Shown here: positions 1 to 7,330 of the stretch, piece by piece
Layout of the letters: each line of letters starts with the position of its first letter
How positions within the stretch are numbered: position 1 is the stretch's first letter
Origin: CAYRFF01 sp964423575
Lineage (GTDB): Bacteria; Bacteroidota; Bacteroidia; Chitinophagales; Saprospiraceae
Length of the DNA: 64,000 bases
Direction: 5' to 3'
NCBI GenBank assembly: GCA_964423575.1
Contig: CAYRFF010000007.1
Span: 21,446-85,445, forward strand
The notes under the pieces: generated by a model
The model's database searches: none
Told to the model about the DNA's origin: nothing
What the model saw: the letters and a program-made list of their open reading frames with translations, nothing else
Position numbers and translations under genes: made by a program

Positions 1-794
1 ACGATATCACATTCTGTTTCAGTGATTTTGCCGGATTTGTTATCCTTGATACTCACTTTGCATTTTCCGGAAGAGGTGTCCACATTCTGTACTGCGGCAC
101 CGGCCATGACCTTAATACCCTTTTTCTTAAATATCTTAGCGAGTTCTCTGCTGATATCTTTATCTTCATTAGGAACAAGACCCTGATCCGCAAATTCCAC
201 AACAGTTACCTCAGTGCCGAGAGCATTGTAGAAATAAGCAAACTCAACTCCGATTGCACCTGCTCCGATTACCACCATTGACTTAGGCTGCTTTTCGAGA
301 GCCAATGCATCTCTGTAACCCAGAATATGCTTTCCGTCAATTTTAACACCCGGCAATTCTCTGGAACGGGCACCTGTAGCAACGATAATATGGTCGGCTT
401 CATAAGTAGTAGCCTTATCACCATCTTTAACTTCTACTTTCTTTCCTCTGAGCAAAGTACCATAACCTTTCAGGACATCGATCTTATTCTTTTTCATAAG
501 GAAAGCAACACCCTTATTCATGGTTCCCGCAACGTTGCGACTTCTTTTAACAATGTCTTTCAGATCAGCTTCAGGCTTAGCTACAGTAATACCATAGTCA
601 GCTGCATTGTTAATGTATTCAAATACCTCTGCACTTTTTAAAAGAGCTTTGGTAGGGATACAACCCCAGTTAAGGCAGATACCACCCAATTCGCTTTTTT
701 CTACGATGGCAACCTTCTTCCCGAGTTGTGATGCTCTGATCGCTGCAACATATCCACCGGGTCCACTTCCAATAATTATAATGTCGTACTTCAT
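1..794 (-). CDS. lpdA: dihydrolipoyl dehydrogenase, N-terminal part (cut by window edge)
   Basis: This is the FAD flavoprotein (E3) that reoxidises the lipoamide of pyruvate or 2-oxoacid dehydrogenase complexes and the glycine cleavage system in the cytoplasm. About 264 residues are visible, and the C-terminal dimerisation domain lies beyond base 1. The N terminus shows the FAD Rossmann motif GSGPGG (residues 9-14) and the redox disulfide CLNWGC (C40 and C45). A second GxGxxG for NAD follows near residue 180 (VVIGAGAIGVEF). The ATG at 792-794 begins MKYDIIIIG, typical of the family. The gene is truncated only by the window. Motif order makes the family certain; which oxoacid complex it serves cannot be told from here. 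Confidence 0.95.
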   Translation of the reverse strand, partial: MKYDIIIIGSGPGGYVAAIRASQLGKKVAIVEKSELGGICLNWGCIPTKALLKSAEVFEYINNAADYGITVAKPEADLKDIVKRSRNVAGTMNKGVAFLMKKNKIDVLKGYGTLLRGKKVEVKDGDKATTYEADHIIVATGARSRELPGVKIDGKHILGYRDALALEKQPKSMVVIGAGAIGVEFAYFYNALGTEVTVVEFADQGLVPNEDKDISRELAKIFKKKGIKVMAGAAVQNVDTSSGKCKVSIKDNKSGKITETECDI

Positions 795-850
795 AAATCA
801 AATTTTACTTTAGGGAGTAAATATAATGAGAATGCTGATAGCATAAAATA

Positions 851-2023
851 TTATCGTCCTTTGAATGCTATATATGACGCAGAAAGGTCTCTGTATGTTT
901 TGCCGGAAGGCGGAATTTTAATTTTCTGATTTTTATCGATAATTCCCATGCCTTCGTAAAAGACCACCCTGGCGTGATTTTCAATATAGGGGAATGCAAG
1001 CCCGTATGAAGGCTCAATGAGTTCTATACCCATGATATTAACATATCCCCATAGAACTTCTCTCTGATATGCAGCAACGGCCTGGCTGAAATTGTCGAGT
1101 TGATCGTAAATAGGTTCTGCAATGATATTGAACTCGGTATCCATAAATCCCCACTTGCCATTGTGCATAAAAATAAATCTATCAAAACCGGCATAGCGGA
1201 TTTCCATATATTCGGTAAAAGTCCGCACCGGTTTAAAATCTTTATAAATATCTATTCCGCTTTCTCCGATACCTACGATCCAGCCATTCTCATAGGAGCT
1301 GAGTCTGTAGTATTTAAATGGTATCAGAATTTCCCTGTCGAGGCTGATAGCTCCATGCATGTTTTTATCCTTGGCGATTATAGCATTTTCGCTCAAAGGC
1401 ATTATTTTGTCGTATACAAGAGAATTTATTTCCTGTCCTTGTGTATCGTAAATAATCTCATTCTCAAAGTTTTCTGCTATAAAGTAGCCATATTCAGTCG
1501 GTGAAAGATCCTCGGCTTTTACAACTTCTGAGAAGTTTCCTGCAGAATTTATGATAATGAATGAATCGAGGCCTATTTTAGCTGTCGCAAATGTTTTCTC
1601 GAAGTCATGCGCATATAAGAAATTGTGCTCTGATAACGTTTCATTGGAGTTGTTGATGTAATTATAGCTGCCATCGGGATACTGAATTCTGGCAAATCCA
1701 TTTTTGAAATTCCAGGCGGCACGGTATTGAGGTTTGATGGCGAGTTTTAAGTCGCTATCGATAAAACCCCATTTGCCTTTTATATTTACAGCGGCATAAG
1801 AGTCTTGAAAAGGTCGTATTTCATCAAATGTCGGCTTGTAAACGACCTTGTTTTTAATATTGATTAAACCCCATAAATTCTCGGGGTAGATATAATCCTT
1901 TAGATAAGCTGAGTCATCGGAATCATTTCCTTTATCGTCAGCTGCGCAGGATATGAACAGAGATATGAAAAGGAGTAAAATAAGTTTGAATAAACTATGT
2001 GTTTCTTGGCTATTTTTAGTCAT
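851..2023 (-). CDS. WG-repeat surface lipoprotein
   Basis: This is a 390-residue predicted lipoprotein. A hydrophobic signal ends in the lipobox-like LFISC (Cys at about residue 26), followed by an acidic linker AADDKGNDSDD. The rest is built of WG beta repeats (PF14903 type), for example LWGLINIKNKVVYKPTFDEI, GKWGFIDSDLKLAIKPQY, GKWGFMDTEFNIIAEPIYDQL and LWGYVNIMGIELIEPSY. Such repeats form beta-propeller or solenoid-like extracytoplasmic domains with no known enzymatic role. No other in-frame Met precedes the lipobox, so the ATG at 2021-2023 is favoured. Its 5' end overlaps that of the divergent gene on the plus strand. Function is unknown. Confidence 0.85.
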   Translation of the reverse strand: MTKNSQETHSLFKLILLLFISLFISCAADDKGNDSDDSAYLKDYIYPENLWGLINIKNKVVYKPTFDEIRPFQDSYAAVNIKGKWGFIDSDLKLAIKPQYRAAWNFKNGFARIQYPDGSYNYINNSNETLSEHNFLYAHDFEKTFATAKIGLDSFIIINSAGNFSEVVKAEDLSPTEYGYFIAENFENEIIYDTQGQEINSLVYDKIMPLSENAIIAKDKNMHGAISLDREILIPFKYYRLSSYENGWIVGIGESGIDIYKDFKPVRTFTEYMEIRYAGFDRFIFMHNGKWGFMDTEFNIIAEPIYDQLDNFSQAVAAYQREVLWGYVNIMGIELIEPSYGLAFPYIENHARVVFYEGMGIIDKNQKIKIPPSGKTYRDLSASYIAFKGR

Positions 2024-2555
2024 CCTAAGTTTTATGTTTTCTGCAACAGGAACTTCCCTATACGCCCAGAAAGCGGAATGGGAAGCCTATTATCCTGCTG
2101 ATTCTTCCTATCTTATTTCGTTGCCCAAAGGTACACTTTCTGAACAAATAGACACATTTTATACTGAAATAGGTGCGATAATTTATCGTAAGGCCATGAA
2201 TTTTACAAGGATGAAAAGGAATGAGATATATACAGTGATTTCAGACACAGAATATCCTCTCGGAACTGTGCATTCAGACAGTACTGAACTATTAAATGAA
2301 TTTTGGCAGGCAACGATTGAGGAATCGGTTGATAATCTATCCGGAGAATTATTATACAAAACAGAAAAACGGGTAGGGGAATGGCCTGCTATTCTCTGGA
2401 GAGTGAACTACGCCGATAATATGAGAATGGACAATCTGGCAATTCTCAAGAGAAATCATTTTTACCTCTTGCAGTTTTCTTCACCGGATGCGATTGAATT
2501 TACTAAAATGAAAGAGCAATTTTTTGCATCTTTGTATTTGATAAACACTAATTAA
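1953..2555 (+). CDS. secreted protein of unknown function
   Basis: A 200-residue protein with a signal peptide: a basic n-region (MKRSKISLNK), then a hydrophobic stretch, ending near SLYAQ at about residue 38. The mature part resembles short PsbP/DUF-type periplasmic proteins found beside Bacteroidota lipoproteins, but I cannot name a family. Two starts are possible, ATG at 1953 and ATG at 1965; the second gives the more usual short n-region. Either places the first 59-71 bases inside the antisense of the divergent lipoprotein gene. It lies 120 bp upstream of coaD on the same strand, separated by an inverted repeat. Confidence 0.7.
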   Translation: MNRDMKRSKISLNKLCVSWLFLVILSFMFSATGTSLYAQKAEWEAYYPADSSYLISLPKGTLSEQIDTFYTEIGAIIYRKAMNFTRMKRNEIYTVISDTEYPLGTVHSDSTELLNEFWQATIEESVDNLSGELLYKTEKRVGEWPAILWRVNYADNMRMDNLAILKRNHFYLLQFSSPDAIEFTKMKEQFFASLYLINTN

Positions 2556-2607
2556 ATATATTGACTATATTTTTCCCTGTCTTGGAATATTATTTGTAGT
2601 CAATATG

Positions 2608-2641
2608 TCCCGACAATATGCAGTATTGTATGGCATCGGGA
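2608..2641 (+). repeat. nested inverted repeat upstream of coaD
   Basis: TCCCGA (2608-2613) pairs with TCGGGA (2636-2641), and inside it ACAATA (2613-2618) pairs with TATTGT (2624-2629). There is no U-run after it, so it does not look like a simple intrinsic terminator. It could be an RNA hairpin or a protein site between the secreted gene and coaD. Role unknown. Confidence 0.35.
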
Positions 2642-2675
2642 GAACAATTAAGGCCCGAATGGGTTAAAAATATAA

Positions 2676-3158
2676 ATGATGCAGAAGAAAAAAATTGCGG
2701 TATTTCCCGGTTCATTTGATCCTTTGACAATGGGCCATGTTGAGATAATCAATAGGGGAAAGGCGCTTTTTGATAAAATCATTATCGGAATAGGAGTCAA
2801 TTCACAGAAAAAGACACTTTTTACACTCGATCAGCGATTGGAGTGGATAAAAAAGGTTTTTGAAGGGGATAGCCAGATTGAAGTTCAACATTTCACCGGT
2901 CTTACTGTTCATTTTTGTAAGGAAGTAGGTGCCGGCTTTTTGCTGCGGGGACTTAGGAATACAGGAGATTTGAATTACGAGAGAACCATATCTCAACTGA
3001 ATCACATTATCGGTGATAATATCGAGACTGTTTTTCTTATTTCACAGCCTGAATATTCACACATAAGTTCTACCATTGTCCGAGAAATTATAAAGGGAGG
3101 TGGAGATGCATCTACCTTATTACCTCCCGGCATGAATCCGATATTGACTGAAGAATGA
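2676..3158 (+). CDS. coaD: phosphopantetheine adenylyltransferase
   Basis: CoaD transfers AMP from ATP to 4'-phosphopantetheine, the penultimate step of coenzyme A synthesis, in the cytoplasm. At 160 residues it is the usual length. The nucleotidyltransferase signature FPGSFDPLTMGH is at residues 10-20 and the C-terminal ISSTIVRE motif near residue 128; LLRGLRN and YERT in the middle are also family hallmarks. Two adjacent ATGs (2676 and 2679) are equally possible starts. PanB, an earlier CoA-pathway enzyme, lies about 36 kb away in this window and is not linked. The next gene, pruA, starts 38 bp downstream on the same strand. Confidence 0.97.
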   Translation: MMQKKKIAVFPGSFDPLTMGHVEIINRGKALFDKIIIGIGVNSQKKTLFTLDQRLEWIKKVFEGDSQIEVQHFTGLTVHFCKEVGAGFLLRGLRNTGDLNYERTISQLNHIIGDNIETVFLISQPEYSHISSTIVREIIKGGGDASTLLPPGMNPILTEE

Positions 3159-3196
3159 AACATATTAATCATCTGATAAAAAATAATAATTGAGCT

Positions 3197-4825
3197 ATGG
3201 CAAATGCATATTTTATTCCACCGGTTGCTTTCAATGAACCTGTACTGGCACATGCACCGGGAAGTGAAGAAAGAAAAGAGCTTGTTAAAGTAATCAAAGA
3301 ATTAAAAAAGGCGAAGATTGATATTCCTATGGTAATAGGAGGTAAGGATGTATTCACCGATAATAAGGTTACTATTCATCCGCCGCATGATATCAAGCAT
3401 ACATTAGGCACCTTTAATAAAGGAGCGAGAGAGCACGTTGAATTGGCTATAGATGCTGCTCTGGCAGCTAAGCCAAAATGGGAAAATCTTCCATGGCAGG
3501 AAAGAGCAGCAATCTTCCTCAAAGCTGCAGATCTTCTTTCCGGTCCATATCGTAGCAAAATGAATGCTGCGACAATGCTTGGTCAAAGTAAAAATATATT
3601 CCAGTCAGAAATAGATGCAGTATGCGAGCTTGCAGATTTCTTCCGTTTTAATGTTCAGTTTATGTCTGAGATATATAATGAACAGCCTGAAAGCTCTGAG
3701 GGAATCTGGAACAGAACAGAGCACAGACCACTAGAAGGATTTGTATTTGCTCTGACACCGTTTAACTTTACTTCTATCGCAGGGAACCTGCCTTCGGCAC
3801 CTGCTATGCTAGGAAATACAGTCGTATGGAAAGTTGCTCAGACACAGATTTATTCTGCGGCTGTTATTATGGAGATATTCCAGGAGGCAGGACTTCCGGA
3901 TGGCGTAATTAATATGATATTCGTAGATGGCCCTATAACCGGAGACGTTATTTTCAGCCATCCTGAGTTTGCAGGAATTCACTTTACAGGAAGTACAGGT
4001 GTATTCCAGTCTCTCTGGAGGACAATAGGAAATAATATTGCCGATTACAAGAGTTATCCGAGAATTGTCGGAGAGACCGGAGGTAAAGATTACGTGATAG
4101 CTCATCCATCAGCAAATGCTACCGAGGTTGCGACTGCGCTTTCCAGAGGAGCATTTGAATTTCAGGGACAGAAATGTTCTGCGGCTTCAAGAGCGTATAT
4201 ACCGCGTTCAATGTGGGATGAAGTGAGGACATTACTGGAAGAAGATCTTTCCAGCTTTAAGATGGGAAGTCCTGAAGACTTTGGGAACTTTATCAACGCG
4301 GTTATCGATGAGAAAGCGTTTGATAAGATTACTTCCTACATAGCACATGCAAGGAAATCTGATGACGCTATGATTATCATGGGCGGTAATTACTCCAAGG
4401 AAGAAGGATATTTCATTGAACCGACTGTTATTCTTGCCGATAAGCCGGATTTCAAGACAATGGTTGAAGAGATATTTGGACCTGTACTTACAGTTTTCCT
4501 ATATGACGATGAAAAATGGTCAGAAACACTAGACCTGGTAGATGGCACATCTCCTTATGCTTTGACCGGTGCTATCTTCTCCAAGGATAGATATGCAATC
4601 TCTGAAGCTACAGAGAGACTTCGCCATACAGCCGGGAACTTCTATATCAATGATAAACCGACAGGAGCGGTAGTTGGACAGCAGCCATTTGGTGGTGCTA
4701 GAGCTTCCGGTACAAATGACAAGGCCGGTTCAGTACTGAACTTGCACAGATGGATATCTCAGAGAACGATTAAGGAGAACTTTGTACCTCCGCGCGATTA
4801 CAGATATCCGTTTCTTGGCAAATAA
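3197..4825 (+). CDS. pruA: L-glutamate gamma-semialdehyde (1-pyrroline-5-carboxylate) dehydrogenase
   Basis: The enzyme oxidises glutamate semialdehyde, from proline or ornithine breakdown, to glutamate using NAD+. It is 542 residues, matching the stand-alone RocA/ALDH4 form rather than the PutA fusion. The ALDH fold is complete. TPFNFTSI and the GSTG nucleotide motif (FTGSTGVF) are present. The general-base Glu is in VGETGGKD (about E293) and the catalytic Cys in FQGQKCSAASR (about C327). The C terminus GQQPFGGARASGTNDKAG is diagnostic for P5C dehydrogenases. No proline dehydrogenase is adjacent. A hairpin about 80 bp after the stop may end the transcript. Confidence 0.96.
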   Translation: MANAYFIPPVAFNEPVLAHAPGSEERKELVKVIKELKKAKIDIPMVIGGKDVFTDNKVTIHPPHDIKHTLGTFNKGAREHVELAIDAALAAKPKWENLPWQERAAIFLKAADLLSGPYRSKMNAATMLGQSKNIFQSEIDAVCELADFFRFNVQFMSEIYNEQPESSEGIWNRTEHRPLEGFVFALTPFNFTSIAGNLPSAPAMLGNTVVWKVAQTQIYSAAVIMEIFQEAGLPDGVINMIFVDGPITGDVIFSHPEFAGIHFTGSTGVFQSLWRTIGNNIADYKSYPRIVGETGGKDYVIAHPSANATEVATALSRGAFEFQGQKCSAASRAYIPRSMWDEVRTLLEEDLSSFKMGSPEDFGNFINAVIDEKAFDKITSYIAHARKSDDAMIIMGGNYSKEEGYFIEPTVILADKPDFKTMVEEIFGPVLTVFLYDDEKWSETLDLVDGTSPYALTGAIFSKDRYAISEATERLRHTAGNFYINDKPTGAVVGQQPFGGARASGTNDKAGSVLNLHRWISQRTIKENFVPPRDYRYPFLGK

Positions 4826-4904
4826 TAAGGCTTAAGAATTTATACAATAATTATTACTGAAATCTGTTATAGTCAGTAAAGGTTTTAATTAGATAAATGC
4901 AAGG

Positions 4905-4946
4905 TTAAAAGGGTATATCGATGAGATATTGCCCTTTTAATCTTTT
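4905..4946 (+). terminator. possible intrinsic terminator after pruA
   Basis: TTAAAAGGG (4905-4913) pairs with CCCTTTTAA (4932-4940), and inner TATATC/GATAT extends the stem. A short T-rich TCTTTT follows. It lies between convergent pruA and the thioesterase gene and could serve both strands. Confidence 0.5.
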
Positions 4947-4969
4947 AGGTGGTGAGGAATGGTGTTGAA

Positions 4970-5362
4970 TTAACCCAAAACCGGAATGGGAAGCCTGTTT
5001 TCATCAATGGCAACAAATGTAAAGATCCCGTCGATAGCTTTAAACCTTATTTCGTCGTACATTTCTTCTAGATAAATATTTACCTGAATTTTTAATGAAG
5101 TTCTTCCGACCTGAACGACTTCTGCAATAAGTTCGATGATGGATCCTGCCGGTATCGGCTCCAGAAAGTCAATACTGCTGGAATTGATCGTCACCATGCG
5201 TTTTCTGGAAAAGCTAGTAGCGCAGATAAATGCAGCTTCATCCATGAGCTGCAATGCTTTTCCACCAAATAAGGTGTCATAGTGGTTAGTCGTGTTTGGA
5301 AATACTGCTTTCGTAAGATGAGTCCTCGATGCGGCTATTCTCCGCGCTATTTCTTGTTCCAT
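4970..5362 (-). CDS. hotdog-fold acyl-CoA thioesterase (YciA/BFIT type)
   Basis: A 130-residue single-hotdog protein that should hydrolyse acyl-CoA thioesters. The core motif TTNHYDTLFGGKALQLMDEAAF (residues 24-45) carries the conserved GG and the Asp of the YciA/acyl-CoA hydrolase family, followed by SSSIDFLEPIPAGSIIEL. It is last of a minus-strand run. Its ATG lies inside the end of the upstream deacylase gene, a 77-bp overlap in another frame. The start is supported because the N-terminal helix (ARRI.ASRTHLTKAVFP) is conserved in close relatives. Which acyl group it acts on is unknown; the neighbours suggest a link to the ATP-grasp/deacylase genes. Confidence 0.88.
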   Translation of the reverse strand: MEQEIARRIAASRTHLTKAVFPNTTNHYDTLFGGKALQLMDEAAFICATSFSRKRMVTINSSSIDFLEPIPAGSIIELIAEVVQVGRTSLKIQVNIYLEEMYDEIRFKAIDGIFTFVAIDENRLPIPVLG

Positions 5363-6326
5363 GATTAATTACTTTACCGATATGCATAATTCTTCCTCCC
5401 GTTTGATTGATTGGGAATGTACTTTTTCCAATAACAATAGAGTCATAAGGAGCAATATAGTCTTCGATAGTTTCTCCGAAGATGTTCTGGATGTATGCAA
5501 TTCGTTCTCCCTTTGTGATTTTATCTGTCACATCAGGTAAAACCCGTAAGATTCCTCCTTCTGTTGTGTAAATCCATTCGCTGCTGCTGCAATAGACCGT
5601 ATTTCTGACATCATCCACTTCTGCTCCTTCAGTAAAGCCGAGATAGGAGAGGACATTCATAAATCCTTTATAGGCAGATAGGATAATTCTCTTTTGGAAA
5701 ACATTGGGATTCCCCAGTTCCAGTGTTATTGCCGGGATATTAATTGCTGATGCAGCGCCGCGAAGCGTGCCGTCCATGGGAGGGTTATGAACGACGATTT
5801 CCGCATTCATTAAACGCGTAATCTCTGCAGTTACTTCTTCATTCATATCGGAGCGGATATAGTATGAGTTAATTCTCCCAAAGCTCGCAGTATGCAGGTC
5901 TACCAGATAGTCGAAATTTCTTACGACACGGTGAAAAAATCGATATGCGTACACCTCACTCACAGTTCCGTTCTCAACACCGGGCATAATATGATTGAGA
6001 TCCACATTATCTACAAATCTTCTTTCTTTGTTCAGAAATGCCGGTACATTAACAACCGGGACTGCGACGATACTTCCTTTAAGGTTTTCCGGTTCGATTT
6101 TTCTAAATAGGCGATGAATTATTGGGATTCCATTTATTTCGTTACCGTGTAAAGCTGACGTAATTCCCATTACTTTGCCCGGAGTAGCTCCTTTAATAAT
6201 CATAACAGGTAATCGCATAGGAACTCCCATGGGGCTCGTAATCAGCTCGAGCCAGAACTTATATTTTCCCGGTTTTTTAATTTGATTAAGATCGATATCA
6301 TGTATAGTAGGATTAGTCATACTCAA
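5286..6326 (-). CDS. succinylglutamate desuccinylase/aspartoacylase family zinc deacylase
   Basis: A 346-residue M14-like carboxypeptidase-fold enzyme of the AstE/AspA superfamily, which removes acyl groups from amino acids or short peptides. The zinc motif HGNE is visible (H60, E63), with the distal His in VDLHTASFGR (H145). The middle DLNHIMPG replaces the usual DLNR.FPG. The C terminus after MHIGKVI is a polar tail of about 25 residues that runs into the thioesterase gene and looks like read-through past an ancestral stop. Its start overlaps the preceding ATP-grasp gene by 4 bp, implying translational coupling. The substrate is not AstE's in any obvious way: no arginine-succinyl pathway genes are nearby. 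Confidence 0.85.
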   Translation of the reverse strand: MSMTNPTIHDIDLNQIKKPGKYKFWLELITSPMGVPMRLPVMIIKGATPGKVMGITSALHGNEINGIPIIHRLFRKIEPENLKGSIVAVPVVNVPAFLNKERRFVDNVDLNHIMPGVENGTVSEVYAYRFFHRVVRNFDYLVDLHTASFGRINSYYIRSDMNEEVTAEITRLMNAEIVVHNPPMDGTLRGAASAINIPAITLELGNPNVFQKRIILSAYKGFMNVLSYLGFTEGAEVDDVRNTVYCSSSEWIYTTEGGILRVLPDVTDKITKGERIAYIQNIFGETIEDYIAPYDSIVIGKSTFPINQTGGRIMHIGKVINHGTRNSAENSRIEDSSYESSISKHD

Positions 6327-7330
6327 TTTTTAGTTATTAAAACCTTTTCCATGGCTTTCCACATTTCAGCCACTACTGTATCAGTAATCGGCAGATTTAA
6401 CATCTTTTCTGCAGGCCCGATCCCCCCGATACTTAATGTGTTTATCTCACTGAGATAACGCAAGCCATCATCGTCTTCCAATGTATCGATTCCATATAGA
6501 ATGATACCTTCTTTACTAAGTTCCTTGTCGAGCATTTCAACCATATACCTTTCCCTTTCAGTAGGCTCAGAAGGTTCTGCAGTCGCTCCCTGTGCCACAT
6601 TGCACATCCAGCTACCCTCAGCGGGCATACGCAAGGAAGCAAGTAGAATTTTTCCCCCGGCAACTACTATTCTCTTATCCCCATTTTTCACATTTTTCAT
6701 GAATTTCATGGCGAGGAGAGGGAAACCGATGGTATTCAGCTTTTCAACAAATTCATCATGGCTAATCCGGTCGTTTCCTTCCAGGTATCCATTTTCATTT
6801 ATGCGCATTATTCCGTGTCCGCCGTAATCTCTCAGCGGTTTAATGACTGTGTCATAAGCTTTCGCAAATGCGAACACCTCTTCCTTATTATGGCATAATT
6901 TCAGAGGAGGGGTCAATTCCGGAAAGTTTACAAGATATCCCTTGGAGCTTGTTTTTTCAATTCCATTGGGGTTGTTAAATATCTTATTTGCCGGAAGGCT
7001 ACTCGTCAAATGCCTGAAAAATCCATCAGGTAGCGGCCTTGGGATCCTCAATAGAATGAAGTCATAAGCTGCTAAATCACTTTGATGAAGATTTTTTTCA
7101 ATATCGGCATTTGCGGAAGCATATTCAAAGTCGGGACCGGAACTATGTACATAGATCTTGGTCTCTGTTAAGTCTGTCAATGCGGCTTTATTGCCCGGAT
7201 TCCCACGGCTGGCAATATCGATGACAGAAAATTTCCCAAGCCTGTGAAAACTTCTAACTATTGCGTACAGTGAATTTTCAGCACTGTGCTTACTATGGTC
7301 GGTTAGAACGAGTAATCGCAAATCCGTCAT
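6323..7330 (-). CDS. glutathione synthetase-like ATP-grasp ligase
   Basis: A 335-residue ATP-grasp protein resembling the glutathione synthetase/RimK group, which joins a carboxylate to an amine through an acyl phosphate. NPNGIEKTSSK (about residues 120-130) corresponds to the NxPxGIR..NEK region. KPLRDYGGHGI (K164 and the Gly-rich loop 170-173) is the ATP-binding loop. VVAGGKILLASLRMP and EINTLSIGGIG near the end supply Mg/ATP ligands. There is no gshA in the window and many Bacteroidota make no glutathione, so a different dipeptide product is likely. It overlaps genes on both sides by 4 bp (ATGA-type junctions), placing it in one transcript with the second ATP-grasp protein and the deacylase. 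Confidence 0.82.
   Translation of the reverse strand: MTDLRLLVLTDHSKHSAENSLYAIVRSFHRLGKFSVIDIASRGNPGNKAALTDLTETKIYVHSSGPDFEYASANADIEKNLHQSDLAAYDFILLRIPRPLPDGFFRHLTSSLPANKIFNNPNGIEKTSSKGYLVNFPELTPPLKLCHNKEEVFAFAKAYDTVIKPLRDYGGHGIMRINENGYLEGNDRISHDEFVEKLNTIGFPLLAMKFMKNVKNGDKRIVVAGGKILLASLRMPAEGSWMCNVAQGATAEPSEPTERERYMVEMLDKELSKEGIILYGIDTLEDDDGLRYLSEINTLSIGGIGPAEKMLNLPITDTVVAEMWKAMEKVLITKN

Noticed and set aside
327..813. Plus-strand open frames opposite lpdA
   Set aside because: They lie entirely antisense to a clear lipoamide dehydrogenase and show no family motif or start context.
1100..1504. 134-codon plus-strand open frame inside the WG-repeat gene
   Set aside because: It is antisense to well-defined WG repeats and has no independent support.
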